From: Sporosarcina sp. FSL K6-1508 | GTDB taxonomy: Bacteria; Bacillota; Bacilli; Bacillales_A; Planococcaceae | Direction: 5' to 3' | Length of the DNA: 64,000 nucleotides | Assembly: GCF_038007465.1 (NCBI RefSeq) | Contig: NZ_JBBOXF010000001.1 | Location: 2,181,001 to 2,245,000, forward strand | In this document: positions 54,678-62,905 of the stretch, one piece after another | Layout: each line of letters opens with the position of its first letter | How positions within the stretch are numbered: the first letter of the stretch is position 1 | The notes under the pieces: generated by a model | What the model saw: the letters and a program-made list of their open reading frames with translations, nothing else | Databases searched by the model: none | Told to the model about the DNA's origin: nothing | Program-made: the position numbers and the translations under genes

Positions 54678-56252
54678 TTGGAAGAAAAAGTTGGAAAGAA
54701 AAAGTCGCCGAAGTTGTTAGTGATTATGATTTTGACCGCACTAGTAGTTGTGGGTGGCAGTGTATCGGCATTTTTCTTAGTGAATAAATCACCGAAAGTA
54801 CAATATTTTTTAGCAGAAGCTGAATCGTTTAAGCAAATGGGTGAAATCATTGAAGATCGTTATAAGAATGAATTAAATTGGTTGGAAGTTCAGAAGAAAA
54901 AACCGGTTGAAACAAATTTTGACTTGTCAGGCGAATGGAATGACCCATCTGTTGACTATGAAATGCAAGAAATACAGAGCATTGTCAACAGTACTAAAAT
55001 TTCCAGCAAACAAGTCTATGACCCAGTAAAAAAACAAATAGAAGTGGACCTCAGAGGAGAACTAGGGAGTTTGAAAGTGGACTTTGGTTCTTTATTTGTA
55101 ACAACGGAGAAACTTGTAGCTTCCGTACCTTTTCTCGATGAATTAGTTAGATTCGATGATAAAGACTTCGGGAAGATGATGCGAGAGTTTGAAGATGAAG
55201 ATTATGATGGAAATGAAAACTTAGGATTATCTCAGTTATTTGAAGATGGCTTTTCAGTTACGGAAGAATCACGTACATATCTCGAAAAAGAGTATCTTGC
55301 GTATCTCATGAAAGAGATTCCTGAGGAAGCATTTACAAGTGAAAAAGAAGAAATTACAGTATATGATAAAAAAATGAAGACAAAAAAAGTTAAGATGGAT
55401 CTTACAGAACAGCAACTGAAAACAGTGCTGAAAAACTTACTGGAGAAAGCGAAAAAAGATGAAAAACTTAAAGCTATATTAAAAGAACAGCTTACACTAT
55501 CTACATTCGCTGGCGATACTTCCGACGACGAAATTGCGACAATCATGGATGGGTTTGAAGACGGACTTGACGAAGCGATTGAGGGTGTGGATTCTATAAA
55601 GCTGCCTAACGGACTGCAGTCTACAATCTGGCATCGTTCAAACAAAATTGTGAAACGCGAATTCACAATGGGCGTTGGAGAAGATAAGGAAAATCTTGAT
55701 ACATTAATGGTTAGTGGAACTCAATTGCTAGAGAAGGCTGAGCAGAAGTGGGACTTCGTGTTTGGTGCAAAAGATTCCTTCGGTGATGAAAATACCGTCA
55801 ATGTAAAAGGTGATTTGGCGTGGAAAGATCAAAAATCTACTGATACTATTACTTTATCGATGGATGATGTGAAATTCATCTACAAAGGAAAAGAAGAATT
55901 AAAAGGTAAAAAACGGACATTCACACGTTCATTTGGTTTTTCGGATGGAGATATGGACCCGGCTATTATTTGGAAAGGGAATGCCACACACGAAAGCGAT
56001 TCAATGAAAGCAAATCATGAATTTTCTTTCAGCGAAAAAACAATGGGCGATAATATGTTCAACCTAGTTCTGAAGCAGCAAGGAAAAATTGTGAAAAAAG
56101 TAGATATGCCAGCAGAAACTGAAGACACAATAAATCTTGGGAAAATGAGTAAGGAAGAATTTGAAGTCTTCGCGGAAGAAACCTTGGTGAAAGTCCAAGA
56201 ATGGGCGTTCGGGTTTATGGAAGATTTACAAGGTGAAATAGGCGAGTTTTAA
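54678..56252 (+). CDS. DUF6583 family membrane-anchored protein
   Basis: A 524-residue protein with a short cytoplasmic N-terminus, one membrane segment (LLVIMILTALVVVGGSVSAFFLV, about residues 14-36) and a large outside domain rich in charged residues. The DUF6583 family is known from Firmicutes, often beside ABC-2 transporter genes as here; function is not established. TTG at 54678 follows AGGGGGAG. The next gene starts about 90 bases on. Confidence 0.75.
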   Translation: MEEKVGKKKSPKLLVIMILTALVVVGGSVSAFFLVNKSPKVQYFLAEAESFKQMGEIIEDRYKNELNWLEVQKKKPVETNFDLSGEWNDPSVDYEMQEIQSIVNSTKISSKQVYDPVKKQIEVDLRGELGSLKVDFGSLFVTTEKLVASVPFLDELVRFDDKDFGKMMREFEDEDYDGNENLGLSQLFEDGFSVTEESRTYLEKEYLAYLMKEIPEEAFTSEKEEITVYDKKMKTKKVKMDLTEQQLKTVLKNLLEKAKKDEKLKAILKEQLTLSTFAGDTSDDEIATIMDGFEDGLDEAIEGVDSIKLPNGLQSTIWHRSNKIVKREFTMGVGEDKENLDTLMVSGTQLLEKAEQKWDFVFGAKDSFGDENTVNVKGDLAWKDQKSTDTITLSMDDVKFIYKGKEELKGKKRTFTRSFGFSDGDMDPAIIWKGNATHESDSMKANHEFSFSEKTMGDNMFNLVLKQQGKIVKKVDMPAETEDTINLGKMSKEEFEVFAEETLVKVQEWAFGFMEDLQGEIGEF

Positions 56253-56344
56253 TTTCATTCAGCATGGCTCAAACCTAGACTGAATAGGGAGAACTCACTA
56301 AGATTGACGCGTCCTGCGTAATTGATAGAATGGAAGTGACTAAT

Positions 56345-57568
56345 TTGCTGTCCATTAGAAGAATATTATTTTTCATGCGTCAATATAATAAACAGTTGAA
56401 GAAGAAGTGGGGAACACTTCTTCTTCTTTTTCTGTTTCCAATTTTTTTGATTGGTTTACTTCTGGGTCTGGTGGCTGGTTTGCTGTTGCCCGAAGAAAAT
56501 TCGCCAATTCGAATAGCTTTAGTTGATGAAGACAGAACGAAGGAAACGATGCTGTTTAGTGGTCTGCTGGAAGAAACAGCTTCAGGTAATCAATTCATCC
56601 AAATCGTATCGATAACGAAGGACATTGCTGAACAGCTGATGGAGCAAAATGAAATCAGTTCCTATTTCGAATTTCCAAGCGGCTTTACGGAAGATTTGTA
56701 TGAAGGGGAGTCTGTGACAATCCCGATTTACGGAAATCCATTGCGTCCGACAGACAGTTTTCTCGTCAAAGAGTTAGTAGAGAGTATGATGCGCTATATC
56801 GCTGCGGCCCAGTCGAATATTTTGACCATCAATGAGTATGCAAAAAAGACAGATATGCCGAAAAAAGAACGTCAGGATATGATGTTTCAACAGTTTATGG
56901 ACTTCAGTTTATATACCCTTGGAAAAGATAAGCTACTTGATGAAGAAGTGATTACAAATGTAGCGACTTCATCACCAACCCACTATTACATATTAGCAGG
57001 CTGGTTTATAACCATGTCTGTCTGGCTGTTCGCTATCTATACTGTTTTAGGGAAAGAGGAGCATTCCTCAATGCTAATTCGGATGAAATTATTCGGTGTA
57101 ACAATGTGGCAACGTATCATAGCACGAATTCTTATCTGTTTGGGATTTAGCCTTGTTGTTGCGGCGGTAGTATTTTTCATCGCAAATAAGTTTATTGGGT
57201 TTGAACTGCTTTCTATGGATTATTTACGATTGAGCATATTCACTATTTTTTATGCATTGCTGTTTTTAGTCGGCATAGCGCTAATCGATGTATGGATTGT
57301 ATCCCGGAAAGTTGTTCTTCTATTGCAAAGTCTATATACATTTATGATGATTTTTGCAAGTGGTGCAGTTATCCCGACACTTTATTTTCCACAAGCTTTC
57401 CAAGGTGTCTTACCATATTTCTTTTCAAACATAAGCTTGAATTGGATGATTGATATCGTGCTAGAAGAGCGAAACTATGCGGACTTTACAACATTGGCAG
57501 TCTTCGCAGCTATGGGTCTACTTCTTCTATGGTTGTCAACAGTCGGAAAAGAGAGGCGAATCCGATGA
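56345..57568 (+). CDS. ABC-2 type transporter permease 1
   Basis: A 407-residue permease with one N-terminal membrane segment (LLLLFLFPIFLIGLLLGLVAG), an outside domain of about 170 residues and five membrane segments toward the C-terminus, the usual ABC-2 layout. It may export a lipid, peptide or drug. TTG at 56345 follows GGAAGTG; an ATG at 56330 is in frame but ahead of that site. The next gene overlaps it by ATGA. Confidence 0.82.
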   Translation: MLSIRRILFFMRQYNKQLKKKWGTLLLLFLFPIFLIGLLLGLVAGLLLPEENSPIRIALVDEDRTKETMLFSGLLEETASGNQFIQIVSITKDIAEQLMEQNEISSYFEFPSGFTEDLYEGESVTIPIYGNPLRPTDSFLVKELVESMMRYIAAAQSNILTINEYAKKTDMPKKERQDMMFQQFMDFSLYTLGKDKLLDEEVITNVATSSPTHYYILAGWFITMSVWLFAIYTVLGKEEHSSMLIRMKLFGVTMWQRIIARILICLGFSLVVAAVVFFIANKFIGFELLSMDYLRLSIFTIFYALLFLVGIALIDVWIVSRKVVLLLQSLYTFMMIFASGAVIPTLYFPQAFQGVLPYFFSNISLNWMIDIVLEERNYADFTTLAVFAAMGLLLLWLSTVGKERRIR

Positions 57569-58698
57569 AGAATAGTATGGCCACACGATGGATGCGTTTG
57601 AAAAAAGAATGGAAAAGCCTTATATGTTGGTTACTTCTACCGGTTAGTATGACAGTACTAATCATGCAAAGTGTTGAAACGTGGCAAGAGGAAATGAAAG
57701 TGCCGATAGCGCTTGTAGTTGAAGAACAAACTGACATGGCAGTACATCTAGTGGAGGAAATAGCGAGTACTGAGCTTCTCCATATTCAGTTCCTTTCCTT
57801 GAATGAAGCACTTCATAAACTGGAACAGCATGAGTTGGATAGTGTGTTCGTTATTCGTGAAGGGTATGAGGATAATATACTTACAAACCGTCGAAACCAG
57901 CTTATCGAGGCATATTCCTCTAATCGATCATTTGCATACCAATCAGTAGTTGAAACGATTACGTCTTATGCTCAGCAAGATGCGGCCCGCTCAAAAGCAG
58001 CTTTTGTCATCAAACAATTATTCTCAGATTACGGCATGATAGCTAAATGGAACTACGAAGAAATTATTGACAGTAGCCGAGAGAAACAAAAAAGCGAAGC
58101 GCTACTCCAATCGAGTTTTTCTTATTATGATATGGAGCATACAGCGTTAGAACAAACGCCGCCACTGGTGAACGTATGGGGTGTTTGGGCATTCTTCGCA
58201 ATCATAACGACATTTTTCCTGTTCGACTGGATGTTAAAAGAGAACCGGCCATCGATGCGCCAGCGTTGGTTATTTACAGAAATAACGTTTGAAAAATATG
58301 CACTTGTATCGCTATCCTTTTTTACAGTGAGTATTTTCCTCATGGATCTCGTCACAGCGTTCCTCTTCTCTTCATTATTCCAGGAGGCACTGACAATCCG
58401 AGTTCTGGTTTCACTTTTTGCTTTCCGGCTGACGATAAATTTGCTTGCGTTTTTGCTTGCAAGCGTTTATAAGCAATTATTCATGTACTATATTAGTAGC
58501 CTGGGTATTGCTCTGCTTCTGGTTGTAGTAGGCGGATCGATCATACCGTTGGATGGGTTAACAGGAAAGTGGCCGTGGATTGAACAACTCAGTCCGGTCC
58601 AGTCATTATTGAATGGGACAATACCGTACATATGGATTTTCATGACGGTCGCTCTGCTTGCTGCCTGGATCTATAAAGGAGGGAAGGTAAATGCTTAA
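57565..58698 (+). CDS. ABC-2 type transporter permease 2
   Basis: A 377-residue permease of the same layout as its neighbour: an N-terminal segment (LICWLLLPVSMTVLIMQ), an outer domain, and C-terminal membrane helices (VWAFFAIITTFFLFDWML, ISSLGIALLLVVVGGSI). It begins in the ATGA overlap with permease 1 and overlaps the ATPase gene by 8 bases, so the three make one transporter. Confidence 0.85.
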   Translation: MKNSMATRWMRLKKEWKSLICWLLLPVSMTVLIMQSVETWQEEMKVPIALVVEEQTDMAVHLVEEIASTELLHIQFLSLNEALHKLEQHELDSVFVIREGYEDNILTNRRNQLIEAYSSNRSFAYQSVVETITSYAQQDAARSKAAFVIKQLFSDYGMIAKWNYEEIIDSSREKQKSEALLQSSFSYYDMEHTALEQTPPLVNVWGVWAFFAIITTFFLFDWMLKENRPSMRQRWLFTEITFEKYALVSLSFFTVSIFLMDLVTAFLFSSLFQEALTIRVLVSLFAFRLTINLLAFLLASVYKQLFMYYISSLGIALLLVVVGGSIIPLDGLTGKWPWIEQLSPVQSLLNGTIPYIWIFMTVALLAAWIYKGGKVNA

Positions 58699-59365
58699 CG
58701 TAACGGGACTGCAGAAAACCTACAAGGAAAAGCTTGTCTTGGAAGATGTATCTTTTCAAATGAAGCCTGGAGAAATTGTTGGTCTTGTTGGGGAAAATGG
58801 AGCCGGTAAATCAACATTGCTTCAACTATTGGCAACAGTAATGCAGCCGACACAAGGCGACATTCAATTAAATGATCTATCCTACGTAAATGATGTGAAA
58901 AAAATTAGACGGATAATCGGTTATGTTCCACAAGACATATCTGTTTGGGAAGAGTTCACGATTGAAGAGAACATGCTATTTTTTGAAAAGCTGTCATGGA
59001 AAAAACGGACAAAAGAGGAATGTCGGCAACTTTGTTTAGAAATGCAGTTGACTCATTGGAAAGAAAGTGTTCAGTCATTATCTGGCGGCATGAAAAGGAA
59101 ATTGAACATGGCCATCAGCCTGCTCCATGATCCAGTCTTACTGTTGCTAGACGAACCTACAGTCGGCATTGATCTTAAATCCAAAATGGAAATTGGAACG
59201 TATTTGCATAAATTGGCGAAACAGCAAGGGAAAATGATTATGTATACATCCCATGATATGGACGAAATTACAACTATTTGCGATAGAGTTTATTCGATCG
59301 GAAAGGATTCGTTTTACATAGACTTGTTGACGAAGAATGAAATTTCCGTAGAACAGTTGAAATGA
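58691..59365 (+). CDS. ABC transporter ATP-binding protein
   Basis: A 224-residue ATPase. Walker A is GENGAGKST (residues 34-42), the signature is LSGGMKRKL (130-138), and Walker B is LLLLDEPTVGID. It drives the two permeases encoded just upstream. ATG at 58691 follows GGAGGG. The stop overlaps or abuts the YdcF gene. Confidence 0.93.
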   Translation: MLNVTGLQKTYKEKLVLEDVSFQMKPGEIVGLVGENGAGKSTLLQLLATVMQPTQGDIQLNDLSYVNDVKKIRRIIGYVPQDISVWEEFTIEENMLFFEKLSWKKRTKEECRQLCLEMQLTHWKESVQSLSGGMKRKLNMAISLLHDPVLLLLDEPTVGIDLKSKMEIGTYLHKLAKQQGKMIMYTSHDMDEITTICDRVYSIGKDSFYIDLLTKNEISVEQLK

Positions 59366-59956
59366 GTGAGTGTATTGAAAAAGTCAAAGAAAGTAGCAGT
59401 CTTTTTTATAATCGCAATCGCTGTTTCTGGCATCTTTTTATGGTGGTTAACAGGGAAATGGATGGATGAAGGATTGGAACCTTCAGCAGATGGCACGAAT
59501 GACTATGCAATTGTGCTTGGCGCTAAAGTAAAAAGAGAAGCCCCTTCACTGTCTTTGCAATATCGCTTGGATGCTGCGCTACGGTACGCCAATGAACATC
59601 CACACGTGAAAATGATCTTATCCGGCGGGCAAGGTCCCGATGAGCATATCAGTGAAGCGGAAGCGATGAGGCAGTTTTTAACGGAGAATGGTGTTGCCTC
59701 GGAGCGTCTAATTTTAGAGACAGCGTCTACCTCCACGTATGAAAACATTTTATTCTCGAAAAAATTAATGCCAACTGAAATTCGATCTGTCACAATTATT
59801 ACTAGTGATTATCATCTGGCAAGAGCGCGGAAAATTGCGGCCAGCCTTAATCTCGAATCAGATGCAGTAGCGGCTGTAACCCCCAAAATAGTAGCTGTAA
59901 AATTGACTATGCGGGAGCGCATTGCCCTTGTGAAAACATATATTTTAGGAAAGTAA
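59366..59956 (+). CDS. YdcF/DUF218 family membrane protein
   Basis: A 196-residue protein with an N-terminal membrane segment (VAVFFIIAIAVSGIFLWWL) and a DUF218 domain (AIVLGAKVKREAPSLSLQYRLD, ILSGGQGPDEHISEAEAM, TIITSDYHLARA). Family members such as SanA and YdcF affect the envelope. GTG at 59366 starts directly after the ATPase stop, so it is in the same operon; no site of its own is strong. Confidence 0.85.
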   Translation: MSVLKKSKKVAVFFIIAIAVSGIFLWWLTGKWMDEGLEPSADGTNDYAIVLGAKVKREAPSLSLQYRLDAALRYANEHPHVKMILSGGQGPDEHISEAEAMRQFLTENGVASERLILETASTSTYENILFSKKLMPTEIRSVTIITSDYHLARARKIAASLNLESDAVAAVTPKIVAVKLTMRERIALVKTYILGK

Positions 59957-59959
59957 ACA

Positions 59960-59998
59960 AGCAACCGCTGTCATATTGGCGGTTGCTTATTTATTTTG
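59960..59998 (+). terminator. Terminator of the ABC/YdcF operon
   Basis: AGCAACCGC and GCGGTTGCT pair around TGTCATATTG, followed by TATTTATTTT. Confidence 0.8.
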
Positions 59999-60057
59999 AA
60001 AGCCGGAAAAGAATAACTTTTTCATTTTCGTAAGCAAGTGTTTCCAATACTAATCGA

Positions 60058-60165
60058 CTATATATGTTGAACAAATGAATGGCTATAAAAACTAAGCGAA
60101 GGCGCCTTTTAAGGGGTAGCCGAAGCCCTAAGACTAGTAGCGCAGCGGTTTAATGAAGTTATATA
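60058..60165 (+). repeat. Truncated dispersed repeat with intact left end
   Basis: Begins CTATATATGTTGAACAAATGA and contains AAGCGAAGGCGCC, GGGGTAGCCGAAGCC and CTAAGACTAGTAGCGCAGCGG, but lacks a right terminal repeat. The rest of 59999-60308 holds no other feature. Confidence 0.8.
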
Positions 60166-60308
60166 AGAAGTAATTGTGGAGGAGAACTAGTATTCCGTGG
60201 CGAATTAGTATAGATAGTTCAGGTTTGATAGTTTCCAAGTCGAAAGTGGATGACAAGAAGCGTTACCAAATGAAAGAGGTCCAAAAAACATTAACTAGGG
60301 GGCATAAT

Positions 60309-61955
60309 ATGGCGAAAAAGAAGATGAAATTACGATTGCTTTTTGCAGTAGCACTGATGATTCAAATGCTTGTAGTGCCGTACCATTTTTCCGCGGCAGA
60401 AATAGATACGAGTGCACCTTCCTGGACAGTACCAATCGACTATCTTGCTCTAGGCGATTCGTTGGCAGCGGGCGTCACTCCAAATAATGAATTAGGAAAA
60501 GGCTATGCAGATTTTTTAGCCGAGTCAATTCAAGAGATAGGAACTTTGAAGTCGTATAACAAAGGCTTTTCTTTCCCGGGGTATAAGTCGACAGACGTTT
60601 TAAACGATATCCAACAGAATGTAACGAAGGATGTCTATGGGTTTGGCTATATAGCAAAGACCGCCGAACTTCAAAAATCTATCAAAGACGCAGAGATTAT
60701 AACAATTAGCGCTGGAGCCAATGATGTATTACCGCTTATCAAAAAAGATCCGACTACAGGTAAAACGACTGTTGATCAGAAGGCGCTAGTGACAGGTCTC
60801 CAGCAAGTAGGGAGTAATTATAAAGCAATTATGACCGAAATTAACCAAATCAACCCGGATGCGCAAGTATATGTAATGGGTTATTACAATCCGTTTCCTT
60901 ATATGTCTGAAGACTTGCAGCCGCTCCTGAAGCAGTTGCTAAGTGTGTTGAATAAAACAATTACAACAGGGCTGGAAGGTACGCAAGCAATCTTCGTACC
61001 AACTGGCGATGTAATTGCGTCAGACTACAAGGTCTACCTTCCGAATCCGGAAAATATCCATTTGAGTGAAGCAGGCTATAAAAAAGTGACGGAGCTATTT
61101 TGGCCGAATATGCTAGCAGCTAATCCATGGGACACGGCTGGCAGCCTCGTCGCCAATCCGGCGGGTCCAAATTCGGTTAACTTAAACTGGCAACCAGCAA
61201 GTGATAATGTAGCCGTAACGAGTTATGAACTTTACAATGGGGAAGAAAAACTGGCAACGGTAAATGGAGACGTTTCTACTTATAAAGTCGAAAATCTTGT
61301 TGATAATACAACAAATATCTTATCAGTAATCGCGGTAGATCAAGCGGGAAACAAGAGTATTCATAACCCGACAATCAGTGTAACGGTTGCAGGTTCAACT
61401 ACACCAACACTATATACGGATATTGCCGGTCACGGGTTGGAGAGCTATATCGCTCAAGCAACAGCGGTGGGAATCGTTGGTGGCTACGCGGATGGCACTT
61501 TTAAGCCAAATCAAAACTTATCACGCGTGCAGGCTGTAACAATGGTTGTTCGTGCACTGAATTTGAAAACGGATGAAGTGGCTCCATTTGGGGATATCAC
61601 TAACTATGCGGTTCAAACGAAAGCTGAAATCAATGCAGCGTATAAATATGGTATTGTCAAAGGGGACTATGGCAGCTTCAAACCTACCGAAGCAGTAACG
61701 CGCGCGCAGCTTGCTTTGATGATTGAACGGTCATATAAGCACGTAATGGGGGCTCCATACACTTCGGCTCAAAAAGCTCCTTATTCTGATTTAGGAAACT
61801 ACGGTGCAGAAACGGTCAATGCCATTTCAATGCTCCACGAATTGAACATTGCAAACGGGTTCGAAGGTAAATTCATGCCGAGCAATTCTACAACACGTGC
61901 ACAAGCTGCAAAAATGTTTGTTAATTTCATTTCTAACAGTAAACAAGCTAAATAA
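60309..61955 (+). CDS. SGNH/GDSL esterase with Fn3-like and S-layer homology domains
   Basis: A 548-residue exported enzyme. A signal peptide ends near residue 30 (FSAAE). The SGNH domain (about 40-275) has YLALGDSLAAG with Ser51, and ISAGANDVLP. A fibronectin III-like domain follows (about 280-365), then three S-layer homology modules (YADGTFKPNQNLSRVQAV and later copies). The catalytic His region reads ENIHLSEAGY, where family members often have Asp near the His. SLH repeats should tether it to the cell wall. ATG at 60309 follows AGGGGGC. Confidence 0.9.
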   Translation: MAKKKMKLRLLFAVALMIQMLVVPYHFSAAEIDTSAPSWTVPIDYLALGDSLAAGVTPNNELGKGYADFLAESIQEIGTLKSYNKGFSFPGYKSTDVLNDIQQNVTKDVYGFGYIAKTAELQKSIKDAEIITISAGANDVLPLIKKDPTTGKTTVDQKALVTGLQQVGSNYKAIMTEINQINPDAQVYVMGYYNPFPYMSEDLQPLLKQLLSVLNKTITTGLEGTQAIFVPTGDVIASDYKVYLPNPENIHLSEAGYKKVTELFWPNMLAANPWDTAGSLVANPAGPNSVNLNWQPASDNVAVTSYELYNGEEKLATVNGDVSTYKVENLVDNTTNILSVIAVDQAGNKSIHNPTISVTVAGSTTPTLYTDIAGHGLESYIAQATAVGIVGGYADGTFKPNQNLSRVQAVTMVVRALNLKTDEVAPFGDITNYAVQTKAEINAAYKYGIVKGDYGSFKPTEAVTRAQLALMIERSYKHVMGAPYTSAQKAPYSDLGNYGAETVNAISMLHELNIANGFEGKFMPSNSTTRAQAAKMFVNFISNSKQAK

Positions 61956-61967
61956 TCCAGATAATAA

Positions 61968-62010
61968 AAAACGGTCTCGTACTTCTTTAGTCAGAAGGCG
62001 AGACCGTTTT
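61968..62010. terminator. Bidirectional terminator between the esterase and hisJ
   Basis: AAAACGGTCTCG pairs perfectly with CGAGACCGTTTT with a 19-base loop that contains a smaller CTTCT-AGAAG stem. Confidence 0.85.
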
Positions 62011-62013
62011 CTA

Positions 62014-62811
62014 TCAAAGCAAATGCGAAATTGAATGGAATTCGGGTTTTTGATTATTAAATGTAGTGATATATTTAAATCCAATCGAATCAAGTAATTG
62101 CAGTGATTCGCCAAACTGGAAGGCGATATCTTCGGGTTTATGAGCATCAGAACCAAGTGTGATGACTTCACCACCGCATTGTCTATAAAGCTTCAAAACA
62201 TCATTACTCGGCATGCCGCTCGCCAATCCATAGCGGACGCCGGAAGTATTTAACTCGATTCCTTTGCCTTCAGGAATGATAACATTAAAAAGGTCAGTTA
62301 ATTCATCATGGAAAGGTTTCTCGCATTGTATTTTTGAATAGCGTTTCACCAGATCGACGTGACCAAGAATATTGAATTGCTTATAGTTTTTCACGCAGTA
62401 TAACAATTCTTTGTAATAAATGCCATGAGCTTCTTCTATTGTTTTCCCCTCAAAAAATTCCCCGTAATGTAATCCCTTTTTCTCCACGGTATGCATGGAG
62501 CAGATGACAAAGTCGAATTTTTCCTTGTCCATTAGTTCATCGTATCTGTCTAATATATGAGGTTGTACACCGATTTCGATGCCTTTTTTAATAACTATAC
62601 GCCCTTCATATTTGTTCTGCATCTCTTTCAATTTACTGGCATATTCCTTCTTATCAAAATCAAAAACGATTGTATCGTCCGGATATTCATAGTCGATGTG
62701 TTCCGTAAAACAAATCTCAGTCAGCCCTTTTTGAATGGCTCCTTTAATCATATCTTCCATTGGAACAGGGCAGTCTGCTGAGAAAGAGCTGTGCATGTGA
62801 TAATCAAACAT
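62014..62811 (-). CDS. hisJ: Histidinol-phosphatase, PHP type
   Basis: A 265-residue PHP-domain phosphatase that makes histidinol in histidine synthesis. Metal ligands are in DYHMHSSFSADCP, FTEHIDYEYP, NILGHVDLVKRYS and TLGSDAHKPEDIAF. It matches the Bacillus HisJ/HisK type rather than the HAD form. It is divergent from hisZ. ATG at 62811 follows AGGAGGATTG. Confidence 0.93.
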   Translation of the reverse strand: MFDYHMHSSFSADCPVPMEDMIKGAIQKGLTEICFTEHIDYEYPDDTIVFDFDKKEYASKLKEMQNKYEGRIVIKKGIEIGVQPHILDRYDELMDKEKFDFVICSMHTVEKKGLHYGEFFEGKTIEEAHGIYYKELLYCVKNYKQFNILGHVDLVKRYSKIQCEKPFHDELTDLFNVIIPEGKGIELNTSGVRYGLASGMPSNDVLKLYRQCGGEVITLGSDAHKPEDIAFQFGESLQLLDSIGFKYITTFNNQKPEFHSISHLL

Positions 62812-62829
62812 TACTAATCAATCCTCCTG

Positions 62830-62858
62830 TTGACTTTTCTTCTGTATACCCTTATAGT
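62830..62858 (+). promoter_or_regulatory. Sigma-A type promoter of hisZ
   Basis: TTGACT (62830-62835), 17-base spacer, TATAGT (62853-62858). Confidence 0.7.
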
Positions 62859-62874
62859 ACTAAATAACTTTAGT
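62859..62874 (+). promoter_or_regulatory. Palindrome at the hisZ transcription start, possible HisR operator
   Basis: ACTAAA-TAAC-TTTAGT lies directly behind the -10, where a repressor would block RNA polymerase. A TrpR-like regulator (YerC/HisR) is proposed for his genes in Firmicutes; assignment to it here is inference. Confidence 0.4.
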
Positions 62875-62905
62875 GTAGTAAAGTGATAAAGTAGAGGTGT
62901 TGAAA

